Assembly (NCBI GenBank): GCA_013407085.1
Contig: JACCGJ010005871.1
Location: 19,649-83,648 of the forward strand
DNA length: 64,000 nt
DNA from: Atriophallophorus winterbourni
Taxonomy: Eukaryota > Platyhelminthes > Trematoda > Plagiorchiida > Microphallidae
Direction of reading: 5' to 3'
Numbering within the stretch: the stretch's first letter is position 1; every line of letters starts with the position of its first letter. The translations under genes and the position numbers were made by a program. Below, piece by piece: positions 45,085-56,699 of this stretch. The notes beneath the pieces are model-generated. The model worked only from the letters and a program-made list of their open reading frames with translations, was not told the origin of the DNA and did not search any database.

Positions 45085-45800
45085 AAGGTTCAAGGTTTTT
45101 AATGGTCTAAAAAGCAACAAGCTTAACAACAACCATAGGATGGTAAAATTGAAATTTAAGTGTATAAACAATATAAAAACATAGATTAAACAGTATATAA
45201 GTGTTCTGGAAACGAATAATGCAATAAAAATTCGTCTAATTTCGTTTTAAAGTCATGCAAGCTAGTGGCGTGAGCAACGGTTGAAAGTAAACTGTTACAA
45301 GTAAAACAGACACGGACAGAGTAAAATACCTTCTACAGTTCAGGCGGGAATGGGGTACGACCAGCACATATTCATGGGTCCGATATTCTCGTATCCCTTC
45401 CCGTGAATAAATCCTGTAAGGGATGGTTCGGGGTATGGAATGTTTTGTAAAGTAAGATAAGGTCTCCTCTGATTCGTTGATAGGGAAAATCGAACAGATT
45501 CAGTTGAGCTATCCTTTCTTTATATGGTTTGTTTCGGATGCTGAGAACTAGTTTCGTTGAGCGGTGATAGATTCGCTGCATAAGTTCCGCATCCCTCTTG
45601 AGCCACGGAGACCATGACTGCACACCGTATTCCATGACTGGTCTCAAGTATGTATTCATGATCCTTGGGAATATCTTGGGCGAAAATTTCCCAAATACCC
45701 GTTTGAGTAGATTTAGAACACGTGTTGCTTTTTTAAAGGCAGTATTAGTTTGAAGTGATGTTTTTAAACTGGAGCATATCCAGACATATCCAGCATTTTA
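45085..45800 (-). mobile_element. CR1-B LINE 3' part
   Basis: The 3' tail (AGGTTCAAGGTTTTTAATGG) and TCTAAAAAGC lead into a minus-strand frame 45659-45372 with YLRPVMEYGVQSWSPWLKRD, IYHRSTKLVLSIRNKPYKER and RGDLILLYKTFHTPNHPL. The 5' boundary at about 45800 is a truncation inside the region before the C-terminal domain. Confidence 0.8.
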
Positions 45801-45984
45801 TTAGGGTGTTGCAGTATCTCAGACTGAATGGGTCAATACTTTTTGAATTGTAAGTAATTTAATAACTAATGCGGGTAGCATAGATCCATGACATATTAGA
45901 AATTTAGTAATGGCTTCGTGTGATTGGTATTATAAGGCGAAAATTTACGCGCAATATTGAGCGATTAGCCTGCACAACCCAGCT

Positions 45985-47005
45985 CGGATGTGCTAATCGT
46001 ACCTGTTGTTTGCCGACGATGCAGCCTTTATTGCTCACTCTCAAGAGAACCTACAGTCGCTAATGGACTGTTTTTCGTCGGCATGCAAAGACTTTGGTCT
46101 AACAATCAGCATGAGCAAGACCAAAGTCCTTGGTCAAGGGATTGTATCGCCTTCAATCATTACTGTTGGAAACTGTCAGCTTGAATCAGTACACCATTTC
46201 ACATACCTTGGTTCAACCATTGCGGATAACCTCTCGCTAGACACGGAGATTGATAAGCGGATTGGCAGAGCAGCTGTCATTTTGTCCCGATTGAACTCTC
46301 GTGATTGGGGTAATCGCAAGCTGACTGTAAAGACAAAGATGATGGTACACAGCGTGTGCGTACTAAATGCTTTAGTGTACGGCAGTGAAACCTGGACCAC
46401 CCACGCAAGACACGAACGAAGCTGAATGCTTTCCATCTACGAAGCATCCGTCGTATCTTGAACATATCGTGGATGGACAGAGTGACTAATGCTGAAGTGC
46501 TTTCAAAAGCTGGTCTACAGAGCATGTTCACTCTATTGCGACAGCGCCGCCTGCGCTGGCTTGGTCATGTCTATAGAATGGAAAATGGTCGTATTCCGAA
46601 AGATCTACTCTATGGTGAGTTGCAACTAGGAAGTCGACCATTGGGCAGACCGCACTTGCGGTACAAAGACGTTTGTAAAAGAGATATGAAAGCTCTTGGC
46701 ATTGACCCGGCGAGTTGGGAAGAACTTGCTCTCGACCGCTCACATTGGAGGCACTGTGTAAAGCGTCGTCTGCATGCTGGGGAGGAGCAGATACAGCTCT
46801 TGGCAGCTGAACGCAGATCACGCCGCCGACGTGCAACTAACGCAATACAACCGAGTTCTGACTATCGTTGCCAGCGCTGCGGGAGAGATTGTTCCTCCCG
46901 AATCGGACTGTTTAGTCACTCAAAAAGCTGCAAAACTTGAACATTCACGCGTTTGTGATGTACATCCATGGTCGACATCGACCGAAGGAGGCCAACCCAA
47001 CAGCC
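45985..47005 (+). mobile_element. RTE LINE 3' half, one frameshift
   Basis: This 5'-truncated copy begins just before the FADD box. Frame 46006-46425 reads MFADDAAFIAHSQENLQSLM, HFTYLGSTIADNLSLD and LVYGSETWTTHARHER. A single-base loss near 46420 shifts to frame 46458-46940 with RRLRWLGHVYRMENGRIPKD, LGRPHLRYKDVCKRDMKALG and a C-terminal C..C/H..C zinc-finger-like end (CQRCGRDCSSRIGLFSH). The 3' tail ends in GGAGGCCAACCCAAC. It is the cleanest view of the RTE C-terminus in the window. Confidence 0.88.
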
Positions 47006-48069
47006 TGCGATTGATGCACATGGTGAAATTCCCACAATGCTTATAGTACAAGTGGGATATTCGGAATATATAGGCTACATTTTCTGATTGTCTACATATT
47101 GCGAATTTTACATGAGGAACGATATTTTGCCGTCGTACCTAAGCAGTGTAAAAAGGTATACCATGAAAATCCCTTATTGATTTGAGTGACATGAAATACG
47201 AAACAAAAATTACCTGTGAAGGAAGTGTGCAATGGATCCGTTACAGCTCTAACCGATGGTCGTTTTCACGTTTTTAGACAGCTAAACACTATAAATAAAA
47301 GAACATTATTCCAATGATTATTTATAAGAAATCCGTTACAACTACTGAAAGGTTAGTGAACTTAGGTGCAAATGGAATCCAGATAACCTTAACAATCGCG
47401 TATCTCTCCCCAACAAAATATTTTAATTCTGAGTACGTCAGTGTTTTACGTTGGACCATGAGGATCAAGTCTCCCAAAAGCAAGTTTAATTTACGAAAAT
47501 ATATCGCTCCTATTAACATCAAACATACCATGCAATATTATAACTAGTCCCCAAGTAATATCAAATGATATATCGACAAAACTTGTTGTGCTAAAATAAG
47601 CGTGACGAGGAAATAAAAACTGCTCCACACATATTCTTTGAAATATCCGTTCTCGATTTCTATGTAATATACTAGTACATATAAATTAAGAATTATTAAC
47701 GAGGTGTTATGTGTCTGAATGACAGTATACTGTTGAATTCTGGTGTTTAATGGTAATAAACCAAAAACAGAAATCACTATTTTCGCCATTTTATGTACGG
47801 CTATTTGCTCTGTCTTATATCAATGTTAGATGTATAATCCTGAACTCCCCATAGTCGTCAGACTATCTTGTGCTACATAACAATTCCAGCCTAAATACCA
47901 CAAGGGTTCTATCACCAAGTTCTCCCAATATAATAAATTCGTTCCATTGTGATTGCTTTCCGCGGCAGATTTGCATCTAAGATCGGTGCTTCTTGGCTTT
48001 TGTCTTGTATGACCGAGCAACCAAGCTTAAGGTAGCGATTTAGAACTTGCTTTAGGTTCACTGGTTAAA
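47006..48069. other. No recognised gene
   Basis: Overlapping frames on both strands at 47314-47547 and a hydrophobic 81-codon minus frame at 47544-47789 have no recognised domain and AT-driven composition. Confidence 0.25.
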
Positions 48070-48905
48070 TCTTATGATTCAAGAAGAATTTATGGTCACA
48101 GAAAGTACATAGCTTCACAATTACCATAGCATGGCAAATATTATTTCATTAACAAGGAGTAACAAATAATCATGTATTTTCACGTATAGTCTAGTTGAAT
48201 ACTTACCATGAGTCCATAAGCAAGTGTCGTCAAATCTTAATATTGCAAATACGTGTCCGAATTTCGAATGAATATTTCGACGCTGGGAGCGGTAATAATA
48301 TTTTCGGAAAGGGAATTCCAAAGGAAACAGACACGTACAGAATAAAAATGTCGGCGAAAGCTAATACAGGAATAAGGAACTTGCAGTGTCGATGAGTGGC
48401 TGCTTGTATGTTGTGTCGCATGGTATTCTAATAAATGTTTTCAATGATAATGTGATGTATGTAATTTTTGGTGTAAGTATCACATCACTCCGAAGGCTTA
48501 TTTGACTGGGATGGAGAGTCTCAGTTTTTGCTATAGTTTCTCGTACATTAATTTCCGGAAACCACTTACGAGTTTGGTTGCACGATAGCATAATTTATCA
48601 AGTGATAGTATATCCTTTTTAACCAGGGAGTCCAGGCTTGCGATGCGTGCTCCATGGTTGGAATTCAGTAGTCGTTCATAATGGTGGGCAACGCTCTAGG
48701 CGAGGTTTTTAAAATCGATCGCAGCATACCTAGAAGCTTGGACGCACGCTTGTCGATGACCTCACAATGCATGCTATTCTTCAGGCTGCCGCATACGCAG
48801 ACTCCAATATCCCTTTCCGGCTCGGCCCAGCTCAAAATCTTCTGTCCAAAGTGATATTGGTACTGGAATGGCTTACTAATTTGCAGCACCATGCATTTTG
48901 CAAAT
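48070..48905 (-). mobile_element. CR1-E LINE 3' part
   Basis: The tail ATTCAAGAAGAATTTATGGT leads into a UTR and C-terminal coding that parallel 60745-61540. The best frame (48892-48665) reads GVCVCGSLKNSMHCEVIDKR and ASKLLGMLRSILKTSPRALP. The copy is 5'-truncated and frameshifted. Confidence 0.75.
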
Positions 48906-48909
48906 TGAA

Positions 48910-49255
48910 TCTCAAGGATTCAACAATTCAACGATTTGTGGTTTAAAAAGTTAATACTTTACAACACCACAGGATGACGGTATGAATGAAAATGTGAAAA
49001 ATATAATAGTATAAAAGAAATAGAGAATATTAAATGTAAGGCTCACGAACGGTATTCTTTTGCATGTGTAAGTCCAATTTCGCTTTAAACACCGCCAAGC
49101 AAGGAGAGTCCACCACATGTTGTAATTCAAAGTTTTAATGGTTGGAAGGGAATTCCAAAGAAATACAGAACGTACGGCGAAATAATGGCGCCGACAATCA
49201 ATACGAGAACCTGGGACGTAAATGGATAAGTTATGTCCGCGTGTCACTTTCCCTT
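48910..49255 (-). mobile_element. CR1-D LINE 3' end with C-terminal coding
   Basis: The antisense tail GGATTCAACAATTCAACGAT and the TTACAACACCACAGGATGAC UTR lead to a frame (49247-48951) starting RGHNLSIYVPGSRIDCRRHY, then FAVRSVFLWNSLPTIKTLNY. That is the LINE C-terminal R.NCRR.FF..R....WN.LP motif. It abuts the CR1-E copy head to tail. Confidence 0.72.
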
Positions 49256-50280
49256 CAGCTTCGTATTAGTCGAAGGTAATCGACTCGGTCAAAAGCTTAT
49301 CCAGATAGCAAACGTGGATGATAGCCCCTTCGTCAACCTCTTGGGCCCAGTTGTTTAACGCCCTGAACAATTTTGTGGAGCATGAGCGCGATTTGAAAAC
49401 CATGCAGGGCTACAGATAGTATATTAAGCGATTCCAAATGATTAACTATTTCTCTCTCCTCAATACGCTATGAATTCAAATCTAAGGCAGATACGCAGGT
49501 ATCTGATCACATGCAGTCGCGTCTAATTACTTTTGATACCATATTCCCGAATAAACTGTCATCACCATTTCTAATCCGCTTGCATTTGCGTCATGCAGAA
49601 CAGTTACAATATGAGCTTACCATTGAGTCAAGTCTCAATAGATTCAAAGCAAATTGGCTATCAAGGTAACACAAATATTCCGTATAAGGGCTGTTGATCC
49701 CATGAGATCATCAACATCATAAATGGACTATGTCCACTGTACTGCAGAAATATAGTAATCTTTAAACTTAATCACTGTTTAGTAAATATTAAATCTTGAG
49801 CCCCGGATGTTTAAAACATACTTGCTTGCACTTGCCGGTTAACTTCTGACCGCTAACTCAGCCAGTTTAATACGAAATTACTTGATTACACTGACGTTGA
49901 TTTTCAATTATATTCACAATTATCTGAAAGCTTATTTAATAACAATTTGCATCTCTGAAGCTAATTGCGTGTTTCTTTTTGAAACGTGGCCGTACTTCAA
50001 ATATAGTAAAAAAATATTGCAGGCCATTTTATAGCACTCAAGTAATTAACATGCCATGAATACAAAGAAACGTGTCACTCTGATAGCTTGAATTTGGCTT
50101 CCGGTAGGGTCGCACAAAATTTTCAATCACATCGACAGATTTTCCATTGACGATACAGTGTTTTAAGTTCATGCAGCCGTTCATATCCGTGAACTTATGA
50201 CCTCCGAGGTCCATGCACATGCACAAGTGACCCCGATGGAGTCTATTTGTTTGATTCCACTGTTAGGCCCGGTGAATACA
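49256..50280. other. No recognised gene; possible second RTE lineage scrap
   Basis: The minus frame 50038-50226 includes LKHCIVNGKSVDVIENFV, vaguely like the NG..V..V..F.YLG region of RTE-type RT, but YLG is absent and the flanks give no support. Nothing else is recognised. Confidence 0.2.
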
Positions 50281-50282
50281 CA

Positions 50283-50420
50283 CAAGTTTCAAGATTCAAG
50301 AATTTAGGGTCACAAAAACACTGAGCTTAACAATTACCACCATAGTAAATATTCATTCATTAAAATGAAATAACATAATCGTCGTAGGGTAACGCACGTG
50401 TTCACCAATAATCTATAAGT
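50283..50420 (-). mobile_element. CR1-E LINE 3' end
   Basis: AAGTTTCAAGATTCAAGAAT and GGTCACAAAAACACTGAGCT match the antisense 3' ends at 48075 and 60752. Coding sequence is absent. The bases 50420-50575 are unrecognised. Confidence 0.62.
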
Positions 50421-50574
50421 TGAAAGTGTTAATTTAAGCGCGAATTTATGTATATGTGAATCCTATTTATTTTCTATGTATTCATGATTAGTAAACTATA
50501 AAAGCGTAATACATAACATAAATAACGATCAAGTTTTACTGTGATCATTCTCTGACAAACTATAATGTTCGATT

Positions 50575-50892
50575 ACATCTTAGTGTATAATCATGTTTTC
50601 TAACATACCCGACAAAGAACTTTGCAACAAACATCTATCCTAGACCTAGTCTGAAGCTCCGAAGCTACGGTGGTGGATGATGCTCAGTATCACCTTTCGC
50701 TGGGTCGAAGCGACCACCTCGTTCTGCTCTTTCGATATGTATGCAACGATTGTGGAATGCTGAAGAAAACAAAACTAAATTGAAGAGTGGATTACATTGG
50801 CTTGATGGAAACAATGGGTGCTTTCCATGATCATAATATGAATTTCAGTAATCCGGACTCGCATTGCACAACCCTGACAGATTACGTCAACA
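50575..50892 (+). mobile_element. CR1-A, left part of a copy split by RTE
   Basis: The endonuclease C-terminus (SLGRSDHLVLLF-type block near 50700-50730) and the linker frame MDYIGLMETMGAFHDHNMNF follow the first CR1-A copy at 670-1010 closely. The match stops at about 50890, where the antisense RTE 3' end begins, and resumes at 54130. Confidence 0.75.
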
Positions 50893-51239
50893 ACATTTTG
50901 GCCTCATTCGATCGATATCGACCTTGGATGAATATCACAATCGCAGGATTATTTCAGGCTTCGCAACTTTTCGAATGACTAAACTGTCCGATTCGGGATG
51001 AACAATCTCTCCCGCAGCGCGCGCAACGATGGGCAGAACACGGTCGATCGGCGGCGTGATCTGCGTTTAGCAGCCAAGCTCTGTATCTGCTCATCCCGAG
51101 CTTGCAGACGACGCTTTACATAACGCCTCCAATGTGAGCGGTTCAGAGCAAGTTCTTCCCAACTTGCGGGGTCAATGCCAAGAGTTTTCATATCTCTTTT
51201 GCAGACGTCTTTGTACCGCAAGTGCGGTCTTCCCATGGT

Positions 51240-52590
51240 CTTCAGGTTGAAAAGCTTGCCATCACTTCGCTTGCGTAGTTAAATGCCTCCCGTTCTTGTC
51301 CTAAAATCGTGCTTCAGAAGCAGAGCATAGAATATTCAGAACAGCGTGGGAGCAAGAACACACCCTTGTTTGACGCCTGGGCGAATTTCAAAGGGTTCTG
51401 AACTGGAACCGTTAAAATGGACCGAGCCCTTCATGCCAGAGTAAAAGGAAATAATGAGTTTGAGCAGTATTGGGGGCAGCCTTTCAGATCAAGCATTTTG
51501 AAAAGACCCTCCCTGCTGACGTAGTCGAATGCCTTCGCTAAATCGATAAAATCAGCGTATAATGACATACACTGTTCCCGACACTATTCTTGAAGTTGTC
51601 TCAGGGAAAAGATCATGTCAACAGTTGATCTTCCCCGCGGGAGCCACATTGAGATTCAGAGTAAACGCTATCACCCAAAACTTGTAGCCGGATCTGTGAG
51701 ACTTTAGAAAACAATTTGCCTACAACATTCAGAAGGGAGTTTCCTTGGTAGTTGTTGCCGTTGCCTCTATCACCCTTATTCTTAAATAGCGTGATGAACT
51801 TTGTCTCACATCTCCTTTGGGACACACTCCTGCTAGCACTGAAGAAGCAAATGGTGAAGAGGCTATAATAATGCTGCTCTACAGCATTCAATGATCTCGG
51901 GTGGAATTCCGTCGTCTCTAGGGGCTTTCACATTCGCCAAGCTGTCGATTACGTTATTGAGCTCATCAAGAGTTAGGGAGAATCTAGATATTCAATGGTT
52001 GGCAATTTTTAAGTGCATGCAGTAAAACCGTACTGTCCGTATAGTAGAGAGAGGAAGTGCTGTACCCATTTTTTCCATCTGTTGAGTTTTGTCCACAATG
52101 GGGCTAACAGATGCAGACTTAATTGGAGCCGTTTTAAGTTTGTTTGGACCAATGGCTCTCTTGATCCCATCATACATACCGTGAAATATTCAAGTATCCG
52201 CAGCTTTTGATACGGAGGCTAATTTCTGTCCAATAGTCATTTGCACATCGTCCTGCAGTGAGTTCGAACTTATTGCTAGCTGCTCTTAAAATTCGTATGT
52301 TTTCATCTGTTAGCATACATTTGAACTTCAAGAATGCTGACCGTTTCTCATCCAACACAGCAATCATCTCAGAAGATTTTGCTTCAAACCAGTCGCTCGT
52401 TCGAACTTTCTTCGGACGGTAAGTGGAAAGTGCGACTCGGCATATGCAGCTTTTTAGCGATTCCGAGTTTTCTAAGGCCGATTCCTGTGGGGTTGTCTTT
52501 TTGAACTCGGTTGTGAAGGCTTTTCTAAATCGCGCAGTTAGATTAGTTTCGCACATGCGAGTGACGTCTATCATTGGCTTAGCTAACAAT
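51240..52590 (-). pseudogene. RTE linker and reverse transcriptase
   Basis: The linker frame 52589-52170 reads DVTRMCETNLTARFRKAFTT and SDWFEAKSSEMIAVLDEKRS, followed by IKRAIGPNKLKTAPIKSASV at 52177-51992. These are also seen at 34530-35000. RT blocks appear at 51891-51613 and in decayed form at 51600-51350, including the equivalent of FIDLAKAFDYVS near 51540 and a PGVKQGCVLAPTLF-like block near 51365. Stops and frameshifts abound. Confidence 0.74.
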
Positions 52591-52621
52591 TTAGCACGGT
52601 GAAATCTCGTCTGAGGAAACT

Positions 52622-53390
52622 TCAGTTTTGCACAAACCAGCGAATGTTCATTGTCGCAATCTGCGCTTTGAACTTATCTGCTGAGGAGTAGGCTTCTTCT
52701 ATTGGTGCGCCTGACAAGAATAAGATCAAGCTGATGCCAATGCTTAGAGCGTGTATGCTTACAAGTGACTTTTTGCTGTGGTTTTGTTCGAAAGATAGCG
52801 TTACTGACACATAGACTGGACTGTGTGTACAGTTTTAAAAGCCGTTGTCCATTTTCATTGGTTTTACCTACCCCAAACCTTCCGAGAAAGTTTGCCAAGA
52901 CTCGTAATCTGCACCAACACTGGAATTGAAATCACTCAATACCACTATATAGTTTTTAGTCGCAACTTTTTAAGGTCTGTTTTGGAATTATGTTAAAAAT
53001 CGCCTTTCTCAGCGGATGTCGCAGAGAGCGTCGGTGCATAAACGTTGAACAACGTAATGGTACCAATAATGCACTTCATATTTAGAGTCCAAATTCGTTC
53101 GCTCCCGCAGCTGCTTGGTTCTGCTGCTTTTAATAGGCTGTTTCGCACGACAAATCCAACTCTATGCAGTCAAGGCTCATTAGAACCCCTTCCATTCCAA
53201 AAAATGTTTTATCTCTTTCTGCTAGCATACCAGAGTCTGGTAATCACGTCTCTTGCAGGGCAGCCACGTCGACATTCAGCCTTTTAGGTCATTGTTAATA
53301 ACAGCTGATTTTCTTACGCCCATGATATTCGAGACCTGGGAGCATGGACCGGGCCTTCCAGGTTCCCAGTTTCAGAGCTGACATTTGTTG
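52622..53390 (-). pseudogene. RTE endonuclease domain
   Basis: Fragments run from the N-terminal LGTW block near 53370 (normally LGTWNVRS) through an ALQETRLP-like block near 53255 to NAIFRTKPQQKVTCKHTRSK and HWHQLDLILVRR, matching the RTE endonuclease order in which HPRS..WH.ID precedes the end. Three frame changes are needed to follow it. Confidence 0.72.
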
Positions 53391-54129
53391 TTTAGTAATT
53401 AGTTTTGCTGGTGCGGAAAATACAGTCTGAGCATCGGTTGATTGCTAAACCTCACGCACCCACTCAGTGTAACCGGCCATGGCAAGATGGTACCTTATTG
53501 ACTGGGGGCTGCCCAGCTTAAGGCGGGCAGTAGCCGTCCAATGAGACCAGAGAATCTCTCCCACAGAAATCTGCTGCTTCCTTTGTTATTATCCGCAGAA
53601 GCGGAATTGTAGTGTCCTTTCCATTTGTGCATTAAGATGTGCGCCAGTTCGATATGGAGAACTAGCTGTTGATCATGCAGCATGTACTCCCTCTCCACGC
53701 CACCACTGGAACCAAAGGGACAACTAGGCTGATACGTTTAAAGAACGATGCCATAGCAGGACGAAGTTAAATACAACTTCGGACTGCCTAGCAGGACTCT
53801 GGCTCGGGAGATATCCTCGATTCCTGAAGACTTTTCCATGATTGGATGTAGTCACAAGGTAGTGGAGGTTTAAGATAAGGGTTTTCCTTTCCCTAAGTGG
53901 GCCGTCTTCATGGACTTATGAGCTGCACCTGCCCAAAGCAAGCTGGGTTTTAGGCACAAATCAGCCACTATCACCATTTCACTTGTCAGTAGAAGCAGTT
54001 CGGCCGGGTCACACAGGATCACGCGTGCAGACGAGGAGCTGGACATGATTGTCAGTGGCTATATGAGACGCGCACCATTAGAGCAATTTTGAAATTGGGA
54101 GCTTATCCCAAAAACCGCTCCGTCCGTGA

Positions 54130-54480
54130 CATCCTTTGAACAAACAATACCAACATTTTACATTTGGATTCTACCTTTGTCACGAAACAAGGGAACAAAG
54201 AACCCGATTGCAAAATTTGAAGTCGCACTAGATAATTGTTGAGAAAGCAAAGTTTGCCATGGGCTCACCAGAGCAGAATCGACCCGGGCAAACTTTCGCA
54301 AATTGCGGAATCAAGTCACAACTTCTATCCGGGAGGATAGACCTTATCAACAGCTTTATCTGGAAATAAGAATTCAATGAAATCCCAAACTGTTTTATCG
54401 TACCGTTAACAACACAACGGAGCTGAAACCAGGTGTTTTTCGATCATGACAGAATGTCCCGCAGAATTGTCCCGAGGTCA
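54130..54480 (+). mobile_element. CR1-A, right part of the copy split by RTE
   Basis: AATTGCGGAATCAAGTCACA, a CCGGGAGGATA block and ACCGTTAACAACACAACGGA reproduce 1150-1320 of the first CR1-A copy. The endonuclease-RT linker therefore continues here after the RTE insertion. It fades at about 54480 before an inverted CR1-C begins. Confidence 0.75.
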
Positions 54481-54536
54481 TATACAAAGCGTGTGAACAA
54501 CCGGTGAGTCCCAAGGCGAGCAAAGTCATAACATAT

Positions 54537-55585
54537 TCATAGATTCATAGATTTATTCATAGATTATATGCAGGTAAAAAGCTATGCTTTACAAGACCCA
54601 CAAAAATGTACATCGGGTCGGATGGTAAAAAATATCAAAATATTGTTAGATTATTGTCAAACATAAAAAACATACTTTTCCATGTGGATATCTAGTGATT
54701 TTTTGAAAACTTCAACAGTTTCAGATTGTACCACATGAGTAGGTAAACTGTTCCACAGTTGCACATTGCGAACGGAAAATGCATATTTGCGGCAGTTCAA
54801 CCTGCTATGCTGTTGGTAAAGTTTTAATTGGTGACCTCGCAGATGTGTGTTATGGGAAAGATGAAACAAATGACCGCAAGGATGATTTGTTTGATTAAGC
54901 ACTGTCCAAATGAATATAAGTGCTCCTCGTTTCCGTCTGTATTCAGCCGAATGCAAATTCAATAATTTAAGTCGCGTTTCGTATGGATAATTTGATAGTC
55001 CCAGGACGAGTTTTGTCGCTCTGCGCTGTGGAGTTTCTAATAGCAGAATATCTTTTTTCAACCAAGGATCCCATGCCGGTATAGCATATTCAACATGAGG
55101 ACGGATGTACGTTGAAATCAATTTGCAGGCAATATTGGGGTCAAACGAACCTAGGACTCTTTTAAGGAGACCCAAGTTGTTTTCAGCTTTGCAGGCAGCC
55201 AGTCGACATTGCATTGAGTTTCCTAAGTCTGATTGGATAATCACACCTAAATCTTTTTCGGAGGAGGCGGGTTTAATAACAGTGCGACCAAGATAATATT
55301 CTTTGCTCGACTTGCTGTTGAGAGACAATAGGCTGCATTTCGAAGCATTCAGGGGCATTTCGTTGTCTATGGACCAAGTGTGAATCATATCGAGATCCCG
55401 TTGCAGGTTCTGTGTGTCGTCTGTGGAGTCTATCTTGCGCCAAAGCTTTGCGTCATCAGCGAAAATAAGCACGGACGACTGTAATACAGTAGGCAAGTCG
55501 TTTATATATATATTAAAAACAAAAGCGGTCCGAGGACTGATCCTTGTGGGGCACCACGGGCAACTTTAATCGACTCGGATAGTTC
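54537..55585 (-). mobile_element. CR1-C LINE 3' part, inserted between CR1-A pieces
   Basis: The 3' tail is an imperfect tandem of TTCATAGAT at 54537-54567, followed by a UTR identical in order to the end of the CR1-C copy at 10270-10390. The 5' truncation at about 55585 falls inside the conserved GAPQGSVLGPLLF box. It carries the longest intact CR1-C frame in the window. Confidence 0.85.
54657..55496 (-). pseudogene. CR1-C RT palm to C-terminus, single open frame
   Basis: A 279-codon frame without stops reads SVLIFADDAKLWRKIDSTDD, then MIHTWSIDNEMPLNASKCSL, DLGVIIQSDLGNSMQCRLAA, YIRPHVEYAIPAWDPWLKKD and VRNVQLWNSLPTHVVQS. The FADD catalytic box is intact. It lacks the fingers and motif A because of the 5' truncation, so it cannot make an active RT, but the clean frame suggests recent insertion compared with its surroundings. 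Confidence 0.88.
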
Positions 55586-55589
55586 GTTT

Positions 55590-56276
55590 TTGACTCTCAC
55601 GTACATCTCACGAGATGATGGTAGCTGCGTGCACGCGTATTACTTGGACATATCAGAGTCGTTTTCTCGCGAGGACCATTCTATACTCTTAGACGAGCGG
55701 CAGCAGGTTTGTATTAATGGGTGCCTTCTTTATTGGCTGAGAAGCTACCTTATTGATCGCAAGGCAGCTGTACGTATCGATGACGTAATGTCTAGGGACA
55801 TCGAAGCCACTAGCGGTGTCTCACAGGATTCGGTACTTAGCCCGATTCTCCTTTTAATGTATATCAATGACCTTCCGAACCTCCTCTCAGCTAGCATGGT
55901 TCTTTTTGCGGATGATACTAAACTTTGCATACGAATCCAGTCAAGAGTTGACCGTTTGAGCTTACAGAGCGATATATTAAACAGCTGGTCTGAGAGGAAC
56001 AAGCTTCCATTTAACTTCAGAAAGTGCAAAATGTTGCAGATGGGTAACGATTTCCCATCCTTCTACGATCTTGGATCCCAAAAACTGGAATCGACAACAG
56101 AAGAAAAGGACACCGGCGTTTGGATCAGTGGAGGTCTGAAGAATAGCATGCAATGCGAAGACGTTTACAGCCGAGCTAGCCGCATGCTAGGTATACTACG
56201 ACTTCTTTTTGGACGTTTATCCCTCAAAACATTCCCCTTGCTCCTAAATACGTATATTGACCGATTGATGGATTAA
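55590..56276 (+). pseudogene. CR1-A reverse transcriptase, longest open frame
   Basis: A 228-codon frame reads HAYYLDISESFSREDHSILL (motif A, Asp kept), IEATSGVSQDSVLSPILLLM (normally SGVPQGSVLGPLLF), MVLFADDTKLCIRIQSRVDR (FADD kept) and DTGVWISGGLKNSMQCEDVY. It ends at a stop where other copies continue MEYAVQAW. Fingers motifs are absent upstream. Confidence 0.85.
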
Positions 56277-56699
56277 TCAGTGCAAGCTTGTGTACGATGG
56301 CTACAAAAGGACATCAAGATGCTCGAGTGGATTTATCACAGAGCGAACTAATATTGTGGGCAGCCTTCACGGCATCCCTTACGTGGATCGACTGGTGCAT
56401 CTTACTTTGGATACACTGGCTAGCAGACAAGGTCGATTGAATTTAATCCTCGCCTAAAAAATATTGAACTCAAAGATTCATTCTCTGCGTCATCTATTTC
56501 ATCTCAGCTCAAACCATATCTCACACACTCATCCATTTGCATTGGATTTTCCACATTTGCACTGAAACTATCGTCTGTTCTTCTATCCATTGCATGTATG
56601 TTTTTTATGGAACTCCTTACCGTCAAATGTTTTACAATCATCTAGTGTAAGGATTTTCAGGAACAAACTGGATATATTTATGCTTAGCAATTCCGATCT

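Larger units (their letters stand above)
50893..54128 (-). mobile_element. RTE LINE, essentially full length, inserted in CR1-A
   Basis: Reading from 54128 down: a 5' region (54128-53410), APE-type endonuclease starting LGTW.ARSMLPGLE near 53370, its C-terminal part GRFGVGKTNENGQRLLKLYT (52896-52840), the linker (52590-52000), RT with RGNGNNYQGNSLLNVVGKLF near 51770, then a C-terminal frame 51236-50979 (RPHLRYKDVCKRDMKTLGID). The RT FADD segment between about 51300 and 51240 is missing. The length of ~3.24 kb fits the RTE clade. Many stops make it inactive. Upstream-strand frames are shadows. Confidence 0.83.

Noticed and set aside
45967..47015. AGCCTGC on both sides of the RTE as a target-site duplication
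   Set aside because: Only 7 bp, with an unexplained ~12-bp gap between the left copy and the RTE start. Too weak compared with the clear 13-bp case at 56687.
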